From CAIKZJ01 sp964626015 (GTDB taxonomy: Bacteria > Bacteroidota > Ignavibacteria > Tepidaquicellales > Tepidaquicellaceae), in NCBI GenBank assembly GCA_964626015.1, contig CAZVCC010000024.1, positions 1 through 45,277 on the forward strand: DNA of 45,277 bases. The letters are read 5' to 3'. Position 1 is the first letter of the stretch, and each line of letters begins with the position of its first letter. Shown in pieces: positions 17,091 through 26,574 of this stretch. Position numbers and translations under genes: made by a program. The notes beneath the pieces are model-generated. The model searched no databases and was not told the DNA's origin. It saw nothing but the letters and a program-made list of their open reading frames with translations.

Positions 17091-17720
17091 ATGGAACTTA
17101 AAGTATTAAAAATAAACGGAACTGACAGCGGTGAAAAAGTTAATCTACCTGATGAAATATTCGGTATTGAACCCAATACTCATTTAATTTATCAGGCAGT
17201 AAGAACATATTTATCGAACAGAAGACAGGGTACACACAAGACTAAAGAGAGAAGCGAAGTCAGAGGCGGCGGCAAGAAACCTTACAGACAAAAAGGTACG
17301 GGTAATGCAAGAAGAGGTACAAGTCGGTCACCAGTAATGGTGGGCGGAGGTACGATATTCGGTCCTAAACCTCACAGGTATTATCTTGATATTCCTAAGA
17401 AAGCAGCGAGACTTGCGAGAAAAAGCGCTTTAAGCTTAAAAGCAAAAGAAAATGAAATTACAGTTGTAGAGGATTTCAATTTTGAAAAGCCGAGGACAAA
17501 GGATATGCTTGAAGTTATAAAATCATTAAAACTGGACGCGACCAAGACTCTTTTGTTAGTTCCTGAAAAAAATGAGAATCTGTACAAGTCAGGCAGGAAT
17601 CTTCCAAAGTTAAATGTATTGATTTCGGACCAGGCTGCAACATATGATTTACTGAACAATAAGATGATATTAATACAGAAATCAGCAGTCGAGAAATTAT
17701 GCAAACCTTTATTATCATAA
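17091..17720 (+). CDS. rplD: 50S ribosomal protein L4
   Basis: A 209-residue protein whose extended loop lines the exit tunnel. The loop is seen as RSEVRGGGKKPYRQKGTG followed by ARRGTSRSPVMVGGGTIFGPKPHRY. The C-terminal globular half is less conserved but ends normally. In E. coli L4 represses the S10 operon; no equivalent leader is identified here apart from the tuf-rpsJ hairpin. It is followed nine bases later by rplW. Confidence 0.97.
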   Translation: MELKVLKINGTDSGEKVNLPDEIFGIEPNTHLIYQAVRTYLSNRRQGTHKTKERSEVRGGGKKPYRQKGTGNARRGTSRSPVMVGGGTIFGPKPHRYYLDIPKKAARLARKSALSLKAKENEITVVEDFNFEKPRTKDMLEVIKSLKLDATKTLLLVPEKNENLYKSGRNLPKLNVLISDQAATYDLLNNKMILIQKSAVEKLCKPLLS

Positions 17721-17729
17721 ATTAGAAAA

Positions 17730-18032
17730 ATGAAAAGAATAATAATCAGACCGTTAATAACTGAGAAAAATACAGGTTTACAGGAAATGAGAAACCAGTA
17801 TGCTTTTGAAGTTGGAATAGATGCAAATAAAATAGAAATAGCAGGTGCTGTTGAAAAGAAGTTTAAAGTACGGGTAACGAATGTTAGAACTTTGGTTATG
17901 AAGGGAAAGCAGAAATCGGCAATGACTAAAAAAGGCAAATTCTCAGGATTTAGAGCAGACAGAAAGAAAGCAATAGTTACATTACATAAGGAAGACAAGT
18001 TAGATTTAATTGGCGGAAATCCGACAGAATAA
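17730..18032 (+). CDS. rplW: 50S ribosomal protein L23
   Basis: A 100-residue protein at the tunnel exit and docking site for trigger factor and SRP. Recognised from RPLITEKNTGLQE, YAFEVGIDANKIEI and VRVTNVRTLVMKGK. The length is normal. In nearly all bacteria rplB follows directly; here a terminator and then a sigma-factor gene follow, so the S10 operon is split at this point. Confidence 0.96.
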   Translation: MKRIIIRPLITEKNTGLQEMRNQYAFEVGIDANKIEIAGAVEKKFKVRVTNVRTLVMKGKQKSAMTKKGKFSGFRADRKKAIVTLHKEDKLDLIGGNPTE

Positions 18033-18071
18033 TAGAATCAATATTGAGGATATTATAAGATTATGAAAATT

Positions 18072-18113
18072 AAATAGGGATTTAGTTTCTAATGAAACTA
18101 AGTTCCTATTTTT
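18072..18113 (+). terminator. rho-independent terminator after rplW
   Basis: A long imperfect stem (AAATAGGGATTTAGTTTC pairing with GAAACTAAGTTCCTATTT, two non-canonical positions) with a TAAT loop and a run of T. It ends the rpsL-to-rplW transcription block before the sigma-factor gene. Confidence 0.85.
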
Positions 18114-18156
18114 GCAGTTTAATTAAGTGCAGATAAATTTTGCAATTTAAAAGGAT

Positions 18157-19014
18157 ATGAAATTAGGAAAACAATATACAAGCCGCGAAAATCAATCGAC
18201 CGATATATATCTTAAGGAAATCAGTAAGACGACCCCATTAAGCGTTGCTGATGAAATTGACTGCGCAAAGAGAATAAAGAAAGGCGAAAAGAAGGCTTTA
18301 GACACATTAGTCAGAGCAAATCTTCGTTTCGTTGTGAGTGTAGCAAAGCAATATCAGAATCAGGGGCTGTCCCTGAATGATCTGATAAATGAGGGTAATC
18401 TCGGGCTGATAAAAGCAGCAAAGAAATTTGATGAAACAAGAGGATTTAAATTTATATCGTACGCTGTATGGTGGATTAGGCAATCCATATTACAGGCTTT
18501 AGCAGAACAATCAAGAGTTGTAAGACTGCCTCTGAATATCGTTCAGCAAAAGAGCAAGATTTCGAAGACAATCAGCGAGCTTGAGCAAAGCAATGAGCGT
18601 GCACCAAATGTACTTGAGATTGCCGAGAAACTTGATATGAGTATTTATGAGGTTCAGGAAACTCTTAAAAATTCAAGCGGACATGTCTCAATGGATGCAC
18701 CGAGTATACATGGAGAAGACACTAAGTTGATAGACATAATGCCGGATAAAGCTGAGAGGATGCCCGATCAGGGATTGCTGAAGGATTCTTTGAGGATAGA
18801 AATTGAAAGAGCTTTGGATACACTTTCACAGAGGGAAAAAGAAGTTGTGAAGCTTTATTACGGTCTTGAGAAAGAAAATCCGTTAACACTGGAAGAAATA
18901 GGTGACAAGTACAAACTAACTCGAGAGCGTGTCAGACAGATAAAAGAAAAAGCAATAAGAAGGTTGCGACAGGCTTCCCGGAGCAAATCACTTAAAGCAT
19001 ATTTAGGTCAATAA
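18157..19014 (+). CDS. rpoD: primary RNA polymerase sigma factor (RpoD/SigA type)
   Basis: A 285-residue sigma-70 family factor. Region 1.2 starts near residue 15 (DIYLKEIS) and region 2 carries RANLRFVVSVAKQY and the core-binding and -10-binding GNLGLIKAAKKFDETRGFKF followed by SYAVWWIRQSI. Region 3 is in the middle. Region 4 ends with TLEEIGDKYKLTRERVRQIKEKAIRRLR. Region 1.1 is absent and the protein is short, as in the Bacteroidota primary sigma factor, which reads TTG/TAnnTTTG promoters. Several such promoter candidates occur in this window. The ATG follows AAAAGGAT. Confidence 0.95.
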   Translation: MKLGKQYTSRENQSTDIYLKEISKTTPLSVADEIDCAKRIKKGEKKALDTLVRANLRFVVSVAKQYQNQGLSLNDLINEGNLGLIKAAKKFDETRGFKFISYAVWWIRQSILQALAEQSRVVRLPLNIVQQKSKISKTISELEQSNERAPNVLEIAEKLDMSIYEVQETLKNSSGHVSMDAPSIHGEDTKLIDIMPDKAERMPDQGLLKDSLRIEIERALDTLSQREKEVVKLYYGLEKENPLTLEEIGDKYKLTRERVRQIKEKAIRRLRQASRSKSLKAYLGQ

Positions 19015-19034
19015 TAATTTTCAGGTATAAAGAT

Positions 19035-19071
19035 ACTGCCTTTCTGTTGCATTCAGGAAGGCAGTTTTTTA
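19035..19071 (+). terminator. rho-independent terminator after rpoD
   Basis: A 12-bp stem (ACTGCCTTTCTG / CAGGAAGGCAGT, one G-U pair) with a seven-base loop and six T, 20 bases after the sigma-factor stop. Confidence 0.92.
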
Positions 19072-19085
19072 ATTGAGAAAAATCA

Positions 19086-19116
19086 TTGATTTTATTGTTT
19101 CGATTAAATATATTTG
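19086..19116 (+). promoter_or_regulatory. Bacteroidota-type promoter of the FmdB gene
   Basis: TTG at 19086-19088, 20 bases, then TATATTTG at 19109-19116, an exact match to TAnnTTTG. It lies just after the rpoD terminator and gives a leader of about 40 bases before the ATG at 19163. It is the clearest promoter in the window. Confidence 0.65.
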
Positions 19117-19162
19117 CTAATAGCAATTAAAAATTAAATTCTAAATATAAAGGAAAATTAGA

Positions 19163-19402
19163 ATGCCAGTATTTGAATATAAATGCACGGAATGCAACTC
19201 GAATTATGAAGTATTTCATAAGACGAAAGAAAATGTTGAGGATGTTGTATGTCCTTCATGCAATTCAAAGAGTCATATTAAAATGATGTCAACCTTCTCA
19301 TCGGTAATGTCATCGAGCAGTTCTGCCGGATGTGAAGGAGGTTCGTGCGGAATGCCTTCTTATGGAGGCGGATGCGCTAATGGCATGTGCGGCTTGAACT
19401 AA
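19163..19402 (+). CDS. FmdB-family zinc ribbon protein
   Basis: A 79-residue small regulatory-type protein with an N-terminal zinc ribbon: MPVFEYKCTECNSNYEVFH and a second CPSC knuckle near residue 31. The C-terminal third is a low-complexity Ser/Gly/Cys tail with extra cysteines (GCEGGSCG, GGCANGMCG), a common feature of this family. The biochemical role is unknown. It has its own promoter and terminator. Confidence 0.9.
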   Translation: MPVFEYKCTECNSNYEVFHKTKENVEDVVCPSCNSKSHIKMMSTFSSVMSSSSSAGCEGGSCGMPSYGGGCANGMCGLN

Positions 19403-19419
19403 AATTCATTTTTTATTAT

Positions 19420-19455
19420 AAGGGGTTTGTGATACTATTCACAAACCCTTTTTTA
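19420..19455 (+). terminator. rho-independent terminator after the FmdB gene
   Basis: A 10-bp perfect stem (GGGTTTGTGA / TCACAAACCC) with a six-base loop and a T-rich tail, 20 bases after the stop codon. CapA starts about 30 bases downstream. Confidence 0.9.
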
Positions 19456-19482
19456 TTTATAAGACTATGGCTATATTTACAC

Positions 19483-20577
19483 ATGAAATATATACTCCTT
19501 CTTCTAATACCTGTTTTATTGATTCTGTCTTCTTGCGACAGGAAAAGAAATAAAGAATCCGAAAATTCAACCTCCGAAAATGATACGCTCACAAAACTTA
19601 AAGATGATACGATTACGATAATTGGTGTTGGCGATATTATGATGGGCACTACTTATCCCTTTTCTGACCTCCCGCCTAATGACGGAAAAGATTTGTATAA
19701 CGATGTTAAAGATATTTTACGAAAGGCTGATATAACTATGGGAAACCTGGAGGGACCGTTTCTCAATTCAGGCGGGACGCCTAAAGAATGCGAAACTCCG
19801 GAAAGATGCTATTCATTCAGAATGCCGGAGAGATATGCAGAGTATTTGAATGATGCTGGTTTCGATTATATGAATCTTGCCAATAATCATGCTTTTGATA
19901 TGGGTACTAAAGGAAGGAAAACAACATATAGCGTACTTGATAACAATGAAATCTTATATGCAGGAACAACAGATTATCCTACTGTTATTAAGGAAGTAAA
20001 GGGACTAAAGATTGGGTTTGCAGGATTTGCACCAAACAGAGGGACGATTAACATAAACGATGAGAAATTAGTTGAGAAAACTATTAAGGAGCTAAAATCA
20101 AAATGCGATATTTTAGTTGTTATGTTTCATGGCGGTGCGGAGGGTGCCGGAGCACAGAATATCCCGATGAGAAACGAAATTTTCCTGGGTGAGAACAGGG
20201 GAGATGTTTATGATTTTGCTCACAGAGTTATTGATAATGGTGCGGATGTAGTTTTAGGTCATGGTCCACATGTTACGAGAGCAGTAGAAATTTACAAAGG
20301 AAAGTTTATCGCATACAGTCTCGGAAATTTCTGCACTTACGGGAAGTTTTCATTAGCGGGTGTACAGGGGATTGCTCCAATAATAAAAGTGTTCTTGACT
20401 CAAAAAGGTGAGTTTATTAAATCAGAAATAACATCAATAAAACAAGTTAGAAGAGGATTTCCAACGATTGATGAAAATGAGACGGCTTTAAAGACGATTA
20501 TAAGACTGACCGAAAAAGACTTTGGGAAGAATGCTGTTACTTTTTATGGTAATATAGTAACGAATTCAAACAAATGA
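19483..20577 (+). CDS. CapA-family lipoprotein (poly-gamma-glutamate capsule type)
   Basis: A 364-residue member of the CapA calcineurin-like superfamily. Signal peptide with lipobox LILSSC (Cys17), then the conserved GVGDIMMGTTYP, MGNLEGPF, FDYMNLANNHAFDMG, VMFHGGAEG and VLGHGPHVTRAVEIYKG motifs, which carry the metal-coordinating Asp, Asn and His residues. It is predicted to sit on the membrane. Function outside capsule loci is unclear, and no capsule genes are adjacent. The ATG at 19483 is chosen because it begins the lipoprotein signal; an earlier in-frame start at 19387 would run across the FmdB terminator. Confidence 0.88.
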   Translation: MKYILLLLIPVLLILSSCDRKRNKESENSTSENDTLTKLKDDTITIIGVGDIMMGTTYPFSDLPPNDGKDLYNDVKDILRKADITMGNLEGPFLNSGGTPKECETPERCYSFRMPERYAEYLNDAGFDYMNLANNHAFDMGTKGRKTTYSVLDNNEILYAGTTDYPTVIKEVKGLKIGFAGFAPNRGTININDEKLVEKTIKELKSKCDILVVMFHGGAEGAGAQNIPMRNEIFLGENRGDVYDFAHRVIDNGADVVLGHGPHVTRAVEIYKGKFIAYSLGNFCTYGKFSLAGVQGIAPIIKVFLTQKGEFIKSEITSIKQVRRGFPTIDENETALKTIIRLTEKDFGKNAVTFYGNIVTNSNK

Positions 20578-20661
20578 AATTAAGATTACTTAATTCATTT
20601 CATATATAGAATACTATCTTTAAATTGAATAATATTTGTAATTCTTCTGAAAACATATAAT

Positions 20662-22152
20662 ATGAATCAGTTTTTTGCAAAGAAATCTCTTGCAATGATA
20701 AAAGAGGAAATGAAAGGCGAGAACCGATTGCGCCGGATTTTAGGTCCTCTTGCATTAACCAGTCTTGGAGTTGGTGCAATAATCGGCACGGGTATATTTG
20801 TGCTCACGGGTATTGTTGCACACGATAAGACCGGTCCGGCAATAATTGTATCATTTATTGTTGCAGGACTAGCTTGTGTATTTGCTGCCCTGTGTTATGC
20901 TGAATTGGCATCAATGGTTCCGGTAGCGGGATCAGCTTATACCTATGCTTATGCAACAATGGGAGAATTATTAGCATGGATAATAGGCTGGGACCTTGTG
21001 CTTGAATATGCAGTAGGGTCAGCATCAGTAGCGCACGGGTGGTCTCATTATTTTCAGGGTTTTCTTCAAATATTTAATATAACAATTCCTCCATTGCTTT
21101 CACGAGCGCCATTTGATTACAGCCTTGAGACAGGACACCTCATCTCAACAGGTTCAGTGATTGACTTGCCCGCTGTTATAATAACATTAATACTTACAGC
21201 AATACTAGTAAAAGGTATTCGTGAAAGTGCAGGTTTTAATACTGCAATGGTGATATTAAAAGTAGCTATAGTTTTATTCGTAATAATAGTAGGATCATTT
21301 TTTATAGATACAAATAACTGGGATAATTTTGCACCGTATGGCTGGGGAGGAGTGAGTTTCTTTGGGAACACAGTATGGGGAATGGTTGGAAATAATGGAG
21401 CTCCGTTAGGAATGATAGCAGGTGCTGCTGTTATATTTTACGCTTATATCGGTTTTGATTCCGTTTCAACACACGCAGAGGAAGCAAAAGTACCAAGCAA
21501 AGATGTACCTAAGGGAATTATATATTCTCTGATTATCTGTACGATATTGTATGTACTGGTAGCATTTGTATTAACCGGAATGGTTCCATACGACCAGATA
21601 AATATCGATGCACCGGTTTCAGAGGCGTTTCAAAGCATAGGAATAACGTGGGCAAATTTTATAATATCCCTCGGAGCGATTGCGGGGATAACATCAGTGC
21701 TGTTAGTTTTGCTTCTAAGCCAACCAAGGATAATGCTTGCAATGGCAAGAGATGGTATGATACCGAAGAATTTTTTTGGTGCAGTGCATCAGAAATTTAA
21801 AACGCCTTACAAAACTACAATTTTAACAGGCATTTTTGTAAGTATATTAGCCGGTTTTTTACCATTAAGAATCCTCGCAGAATTAGTCAGTATTGGAACA
21901 CTCTTCGCATTTACGATTGTTTGCACAGCAGTTCTGATTATGCGTAAAACAAATCCAAATGCTGAAAGACCATTCAAGGCGCCTTTTTATCCAATAACAC
22001 CATTACTCGGGATGTTGATTTGCATCTTATTAATGTTTTCATTACCTCTCGAAAACTGGTGGAGGCTTTTGCTTTGGCTGGCAATAGGGATGGTAATATA
22101 TTTCACATACAGCAGAAGACATAGTATTATGAACCCAAACAACAGGCAATAG
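20662..22152 (+). CDS. APC-superfamily amino acid permease
   Basis: A 496-residue inner-membrane transporter with about 12-14 hydrophobic segments. The first helix is seen as LGVGAIIGTGIFVLTG, the substrate-binding unwound region of APC transporters. GFDSVSTHAEEAKVPSKDVP after the middle helices is typical of the cationic amino acid transporter subgroup. The substrate is most likely an amino acid, but specificity cannot be read. polA starts three bases after the stop, so the two may be co-transcribed. Confidence 0.93.
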   Translation: MNQFFAKKSLAMIKEEMKGENRLRRILGPLALTSLGVGAIIGTGIFVLTGIVAHDKTGPAIIVSFIVAGLACVFAALCYAELASMVPVAGSAYTYAYATMGELLAWIIGWDLVLEYAVGSASVAHGWSHYFQGFLQIFNITIPPLLSRAPFDYSLETGHLISTGSVIDLPAVIITLILTAILVKGIRESAGFNTAMVILKVAIVLFVIIVGSFFIDTNNWDNFAPYGWGGVSFFGNTVWGMVGNNGAPLGMIAGAAVIFYAYIGFDSVSTHAEEAKVPSKDVPKGIIYSLIICTILYVLVAFVLTGMVPYDQINIDAPVSEAFQSIGITWANFIISLGAIAGITSVLLVLLLSQPRIMLAMARDGMIPKNFFGAVHQKFKTPYKTTILTGIFVSILAGFLPLRILAELVSIGTLFAFTIVCTAVLIMRKTNPNAERPFKAPFYPITPLLGMLICILLMFSLPLENWWRLLLWLAIGMVIYFTYSRRHSIMNPNNRQ

Positions 22153-22155
22153 AAC

Positions 22156-25023
22156 ATGGCAGAGAAACTATTTCTAATAGATGCAATGGCAATGATTTAC
22201 CGGTCTTACTTTGCTATGATAGGCCGACCGCTGAAGGACGGAAAGGGAAATAATGTCTCTGCAATTTACGGTTTTGTTAATGCAATGATAAGAATACTTG
22301 ATGAAGAAAATCCAGACCACATAGCAGTATGTTTTGATACAGAAAAGCCGACTTTTCGTCATAAAGAATTTCCACAGTATAAAGCGCAAAGGGCTGAGAT
22401 ACCCGATGATATGCCCTGGCAAATAAACGAGGTGAAAGATATTGTTAAACTGTACAATATTCCAATGATAGAATCTGAAGGTTTTGAAGCAGATGACATA
22501 ATTGGCACATTAGTGAAACAAGCAGAAAAGGAAGGTGTTCATAGTTACATGGTGACACCCGACAAAGACTATATGCAGCTGGTATCCGATAAAAGTTTTA
22601 TTTTCAGACCATCGAAAACATCAACCGGAAGCAGCGGGGGACTGGAAGTAGTTGGAATAGACGGTGTAAAGATTAAATTCGGAGTTACACCAGAGAAAGT
22701 TGTAGATGTCCTAGGATTAATGGGTGATTCTGCTGACAATATACCGGGAGTTAAAGGCGTCGGTGAAAAAACAGCAATTGCTTTGATTCAAGAGTATGGA
22801 AGTATAGATAACCTATATAAAAATATAGAGAAGATTTCAAAACCAAAACTGAAAGAAATTCTAATTAGAGATAAGGAAAATGCTTTTCTTGCAAAAAGAT
22901 TAGTTACAATCAAAATTGATGTACCGCTTCACGTAAATTTCCATGATCTTGTAAGGAAAGAACCTGACAAAACTGCTCTTTATTCAAGGTTTGAAGAGCT
23001 TAACATGAAAACGTTTGCAAGGAAATACAGTGCGGGACTTCGATTTGGAGAGCCCATCGAAGCAATTGAAAAAGCAGATGAAGAATCGGATAATGAATTA
23101 CCGCTGAAGATTACAATTCAAGGTGAGAAAATTGAACAGGAAGTACAGGAGATTAAGACGATAAAAGATGTCAGACATGATTACTATACTATTAAAAATG
23201 AAGCATCACTTGACAAACTTGTAAAAAAATTAATTTCAGAGGAGTTTGTATCATTTGACACAGAGACGACCGGTCTTGATTTTAATGAAGCGAAACTAGT
23301 AGGTATGTCATTCTCGTTTCAGGAGAATCAGGGATTTTATCTCCCTGTTTTTGGTGAATATGATGAAGACGTAATGAGTTCAGACGGATTGTTCTCTTCT
23401 GACAAAATCAGAAAGAATATTGGAGTCGAGATTAACATTGCAATAAAGAAGATAAAACCTGTTTTAGAGAGTAAGAAAATAAAATTAATAGGTCAAAATA
23501 TTAAGTTCGACTATCTTCTTATGAAAAGGTACGGGGTTGAGATGAATAGCATTCATTTTGATACTATGGTAGGCTCGTATATACTTGATGCATCCGTGGA
23601 TCATAGCATGGATTCCCTATCAGAGAAATGGTTGAAATACAGACCGATTTCGATTAAGGAGTTGATTGGTAAAGGCAAAGATGAGAAGACAATGGACGAA
23701 GTTGATGTTGAACTCGTGAGTGAATACGCGTCTGAAGATGCCGATGTAACGCTTCAGCTTTACCACAGAATTAATTATGAACTTGCGAAATTGAATCAAA
23801 CAAAACTCTGCGAAGAAATAGAGTTTCCACTTATTAAAGTACTCGGAGATATGGAGTTCGAGGGAATAAGTGTAGATGGGAAAGTTCTAAAAGTACTGGA
23901 TAAGGAGATTCAGAATTACATAGAAAAATATGAAGGAAAGATTTACGAAGAAGCCGGAGAAAAATTTAATATAAATTCACCCGCTCAATTAGCAAAAATA
24001 TTAACAGAGAAACTTCATTTAGGACTTTCAAAGAAAACAAAGACCGGCTATTCTACCGATTCAAGTGTCTTAGAAGAACTCAGATACAAACATCCAATAG
24101 CAGCGAGTATTCTGGAATACAGAATGATGACAAAACTGAAATCGACATATATTGACGGACTTATGAAATCCATAAGTAAAAGAACTGGGAGAGTGCATAC
24201 TTCTTTTAATCAGATAAGGGCTGCAACGGGAAGGCTTTCGAGCGTTAATCCAAATCTGCAGAACATACCAATAAGGACCGAAGCAGGAAGAAATATAAGG
24301 AAAGCATTTATACCGAAAAATGATGAATACGAAATACTCTCTGCTGATTATTCGCAGATAGAGTTGCGGGTTATGGCTCATTATTCAGGGGATGAGAATT
24401 TTATAAGTGCTTTCAAGAAAAACAGGGACATACACACTGAAACTGCGATGAGAGTATTTAAACTTAAATCGAAAGATGAAGTAACTCCAAACAGAAGAAG
24501 AAAAGCTAAGGAAGTCAATTTCGGGATTATTTACGGAATAGGGGCATTCGGGCTTGCTACAAGATTAGAGATTAAAAATTCAGAAGCAAAAGAAATCATT
24601 AACAGATATTTTACTGAGTTTCCTAAGGTCTATGAATATTTAGAAAGGACAAGAAAGTTTGCAAGAGATAATGGATATGTAACAACTCTGAAAGGTAGAA
24701 GAAGGTATCTTCCGCAAATAAACAATAACAACAATGCTGTAAGAAACGAAGCCGAGAGAATGGCTATAAACATGCCGATTCAGGGTACGGCAGCAGACAT
24801 GATAAAAATTGCTATGATTGAGATTCATAAGGTATTTAAGGAGAAAAAGCTTAAGTCTCAGATGCTACTTCAAGTACACGACGAACTTGTGTTTGAGGTT
24901 TATAAACCTGAAATTGAGGAAGTTAAGAAAATTGTTTTAAGGGAAATGAAAAACGCCATTAAACTGGATGTCCCGGTTGAAGTCGAAATTGGAACAGGGA
25001 AGAACTGGTATGAGGCGCATTAA
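22156..25023 (+). CDS. polA: DNA polymerase I
   Basis: A 955-residue three-domain enzyme for Okazaki-fragment processing and repair. Residues 1-290 form the 5' nuclease (LIDAMAMIYRSYFAM, FEADDIIGTL, GDSADNIPGVKGVGEKTA). Residues 340-560 form the 3'-5' exonuclease, with its acidic residues present (FDTETTGLD, GQNIKFDYLL, YASEDADVT), so proofreading should be active. Residues 580-955 form the polymerase, with motif A (SADYSQIELRV), motif B (RRKAKEVNFGIIYGIGAFGLA region) and motif C (QVHDELVFEV). The N-terminus matches the family at the ATG at 22156. Confidence 0.97.
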   Translation: MAEKLFLIDAMAMIYRSYFAMIGRPLKDGKGNNVSAIYGFVNAMIRILDEENPDHIAVCFDTEKPTFRHKEFPQYKAQRAEIPDDMPWQINEVKDIVKLYNIPMIESEGFEADDIIGTLVKQAEKEGVHSYMVTPDKDYMQLVSDKSFIFRPSKTSTGSSGGLEVVGIDGVKIKFGVTPEKVVDVLGLMGDSADNIPGVKGVGEKTAIALIQEYGSIDNLYKNIEKISKPKLKEILIRDKENAFLAKRLVTIKIDVPLHVNFHDLVRKEPDKTALYSRFEELNMKTFARKYSAGLRFGEPIEAIEKADEESDNELPLKITIQGEKIEQEVQEIKTIKDVRHDYYTIKNEASLDKLVKKLISEEFVSFDTETTGLDFNEAKLVGMSFSFQENQGFYLPVFGEYDEDVMSSDGLFSSDKIRKNIGVEINIAIKKIKPVLESKKIKLIGQNIKFDYLLMKRYGVEMNSIHFDTMVGSYILDASVDHSMDSLSEKWLKYRPISIKELIGKGKDEKTMDEVDVELVSEYASEDADVTLQLYHRINYELAKLNQTKLCEEIEFPLIKVLGDMEFEGISVDGKVLKVLDKEIQNYIEKYEGKIYEEAGEKFNINSPAQLAKILTEKLHLGLSKKTKTGYSTDSSVLEELRYKHPIAASILEYRMMTKLKSTYIDGLMKSISKRTGRVHTSFNQIRAATGRLSSVNPNLQNIPIRTEAGRNIRKAFIPKNDEYEILSADYSQIELRVMAHYSGDENFISAFKKNRDIHTETAMRVFKLKSKDEVTPNRRRKAKEVNFGIIYGIGAFGLATRLEIKNSEAKEIINRYFTEFPKVYEYLERTRKFARDNGYVTTLKGRRRYLPQINNNNNAVRNEAERMAINMPIQGTAADMIKIAMIEIHKVFKEKKLKSQMLLQVHDELVFEVYKPEIEEVKKIVLREMKNAIKLDVPVEVEIGTGKNWYEAH

Positions 25024-25036
25024 AATATAACTGCTA

Positions 25037-25507
25037 TTGCCTAAGATTAATTCAATATATATTGAGTGTTATGTTGCGAGGAAGTACAAAGAAGGCTATA
25101 AGTTTTTACTGCTTAAAAGAGTTGAAGGTGAAAAGTTATATCCCGGAATTTGGCAAATAATTACAGGTAAAATTGAGATGAATGAAAAAGCTTACGAAAC
25201 TGCATTAAGAGAAGTTAGAGAAGAATCAGGGCTCACACCATGCAGACTTTTTGTTCTGCCACATACGACCTCATTCTATTCACCAAGGACGGATGCAATT
25301 AGTTTAATTCCGCTTTTTGTGTGTTTAGTTAAGAATAAGATGGTTACAATTTCAAACGAACATAGTGATTATCTGTGGTTAAATTCAAAAGAAGCATCAA
25401 AAAAGTTGTACTTTAAAAGCCAGAAAGAAAATGTTAAATTTATAGAACAAAACTTAAGAACAAAAGATAGACTTAAAACATTTACTGAAATTAAAATAAA
25501 GTCATGA
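25037..25507 (+). CDS. Nudix hydrolase
   Basis: A 156-residue Nudix pyrophosphohydrolase. The Nudix box is perfect to GX5EX7REXXEEXG, running from GKIEMNE to REVREESGL (about residues 48-70). An N-terminal strand reading YKFLLLKR and PGIWQIITG precede it. The architecture is close to the dihydroneopterin-triphosphate/NudB-like group, but the substrate is not determined. TTG start 13 bases after polA. The stop overlaps the hldD start by four bases (ATGA), indicating coupling. Confidence 0.92.
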   Translation: MPKINSIYIECYVARKYKEGYKFLLLKRVEGEKLYPGIWQIITGKIEMNEKAYETALREVREESGLTPCRLFVLPHTTSFYSPRTDAISLIPLFVCLVKNKMVTISNEHSDYLWLNSKEASKKLYFKSQKENVKFIEQNLRTKDRLKTFTEIKIKS

Positions 25508-26481
25508 TTATAGTAACCGGAGGGGCAGGATTTATCGGGAGTGCATTAGTATGGGCGCTCAACAAAAAAGGACGTGAAGATATTATTGTTGTTGACCATT
25601 TTGGTGTAAATGAAAAGTTTAAGAATTTAATATCCTTAAAATATCTTGATGTTTTTGACAAGGATGATTTTGGTCAAATGGTACATGACGGATTTCTTAA
25701 AAAGAATAAAATCGAGATTTTATATCATTTAGGAGCATGCAGTTCAACTACACAACTTGACATGAATTTCCTTTTACGTAACAATTTCGAATATACAAAA
25801 TTTCTTTGCGGGCATTCATTAGAAAATAACGTACGATTTGTTTATGCTTCTTCTGCTGCTACTTACGGCGACGGTAAACAAGGATACGATGACGAAGAGG
25901 ATAAACTGGATACATTAAGACCTTTGAATCCTTATGGGTATTCGAAACAGATGTTTGACCAGTGGGCAAAGAGAGAAGGTTATCTTGATAAGATTGCAGG
26001 GCTTAAATATTTTAATGTTTTCGGACCGAATGAATACCACAAAGGTGATATGCAGAGTATTGTTAGCAAAGCATACAAGCAGGCAAAAGAAACGGGCAGG
26101 ATTAAATTGTTTAAATCCTATTCAAAAGAATATGGTGACGGAGAGCAGAAACGTGATTTTATATATGTTAAGGATGCTGTTGACATGACATTATTTTTTG
26201 GTGAGAACAAGATTGTAAACGGCATCTACAATGTTGGTACCGGACAAGCGAATACTTTTAATTCTTTTGTTAAACCGATTTTTAAAGCATTAAATTTGAA
26301 AGAGAACATTGAATACTTTGAAATGCCTGAAGTATTAAAAGGACGGTATCAGGATTACACGAAGGCTAACATGAAAAAAATAAGAAACGCAGGATACAGC
26401 GGCAAGTTTCACAATCTTGAGGATGCGGTTATTGATTACGTAAGTAACTATCTAAATACCGATTTTCCTTATTTGAGTTAA
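25504..26481 (+). CDS. hldD: ADP-glyceromanno-heptose 6-epimerase
   Basis: A 325-residue extended-SDR epimerase that converts ADP-D-glycero-D-manno-heptose to the L-glycero form for LPS core assembly. Seen: the N-terminal VTGGAGFIGSALVW dinucleotide-binding motif, HLGACSSTTQLD (typical of HldD), SSAATYGDG, and the catalytic YxxxK in NPYGYSKQMFDQW. The length is a little above E. coli HldD. It provides the donor for heptosyltransferases such as the GT9 enzyme at 2.3 kb. Confidence 0.94.
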   Translation: MIIVTGGAGFIGSALVWALNKKGREDIIVVDHFGVNEKFKNLISLKYLDVFDKDDFGQMVHDGFLKKNKIEILYHLGACSSTTQLDMNFLLRNNFEYTKFLCGHSLENNVRFVYASSAATYGDGKQGYDDEEDKLDTLRPLNPYGYSKQMFDQWAKREGYLDKIAGLKYFNVFGPNEYHKGDMQSIVSKAYKQAKETGRIKLFKSYSKEYGDGEQKRDFIYVKDAVDMTLFFGENKIVNGIYNVGTGQANTFNSFVKPIFKALNLKENIEYFEMPEVLKGRYQDYTKANMKKIRNAGYSGKFHNLEDAVIDYVSNYLNTDFPYLS

Positions 26482-26574
26482 TAAAAGTTTATTTTTCTGT
26501 TATACTATATAATAACAATGCAGAAGTATTTTGGTAATAGTAAATTGATTATTTAGAAATATATAATAAAAATT

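Noticed and set aside
17381..17998. 205-codon minus-strand open frame
   Set aside because: It lies fully antisense to rplD and rplW, which are certain; AT-rich coding DNA often leaves long antisense frames, and the translation has no recognisable domain.
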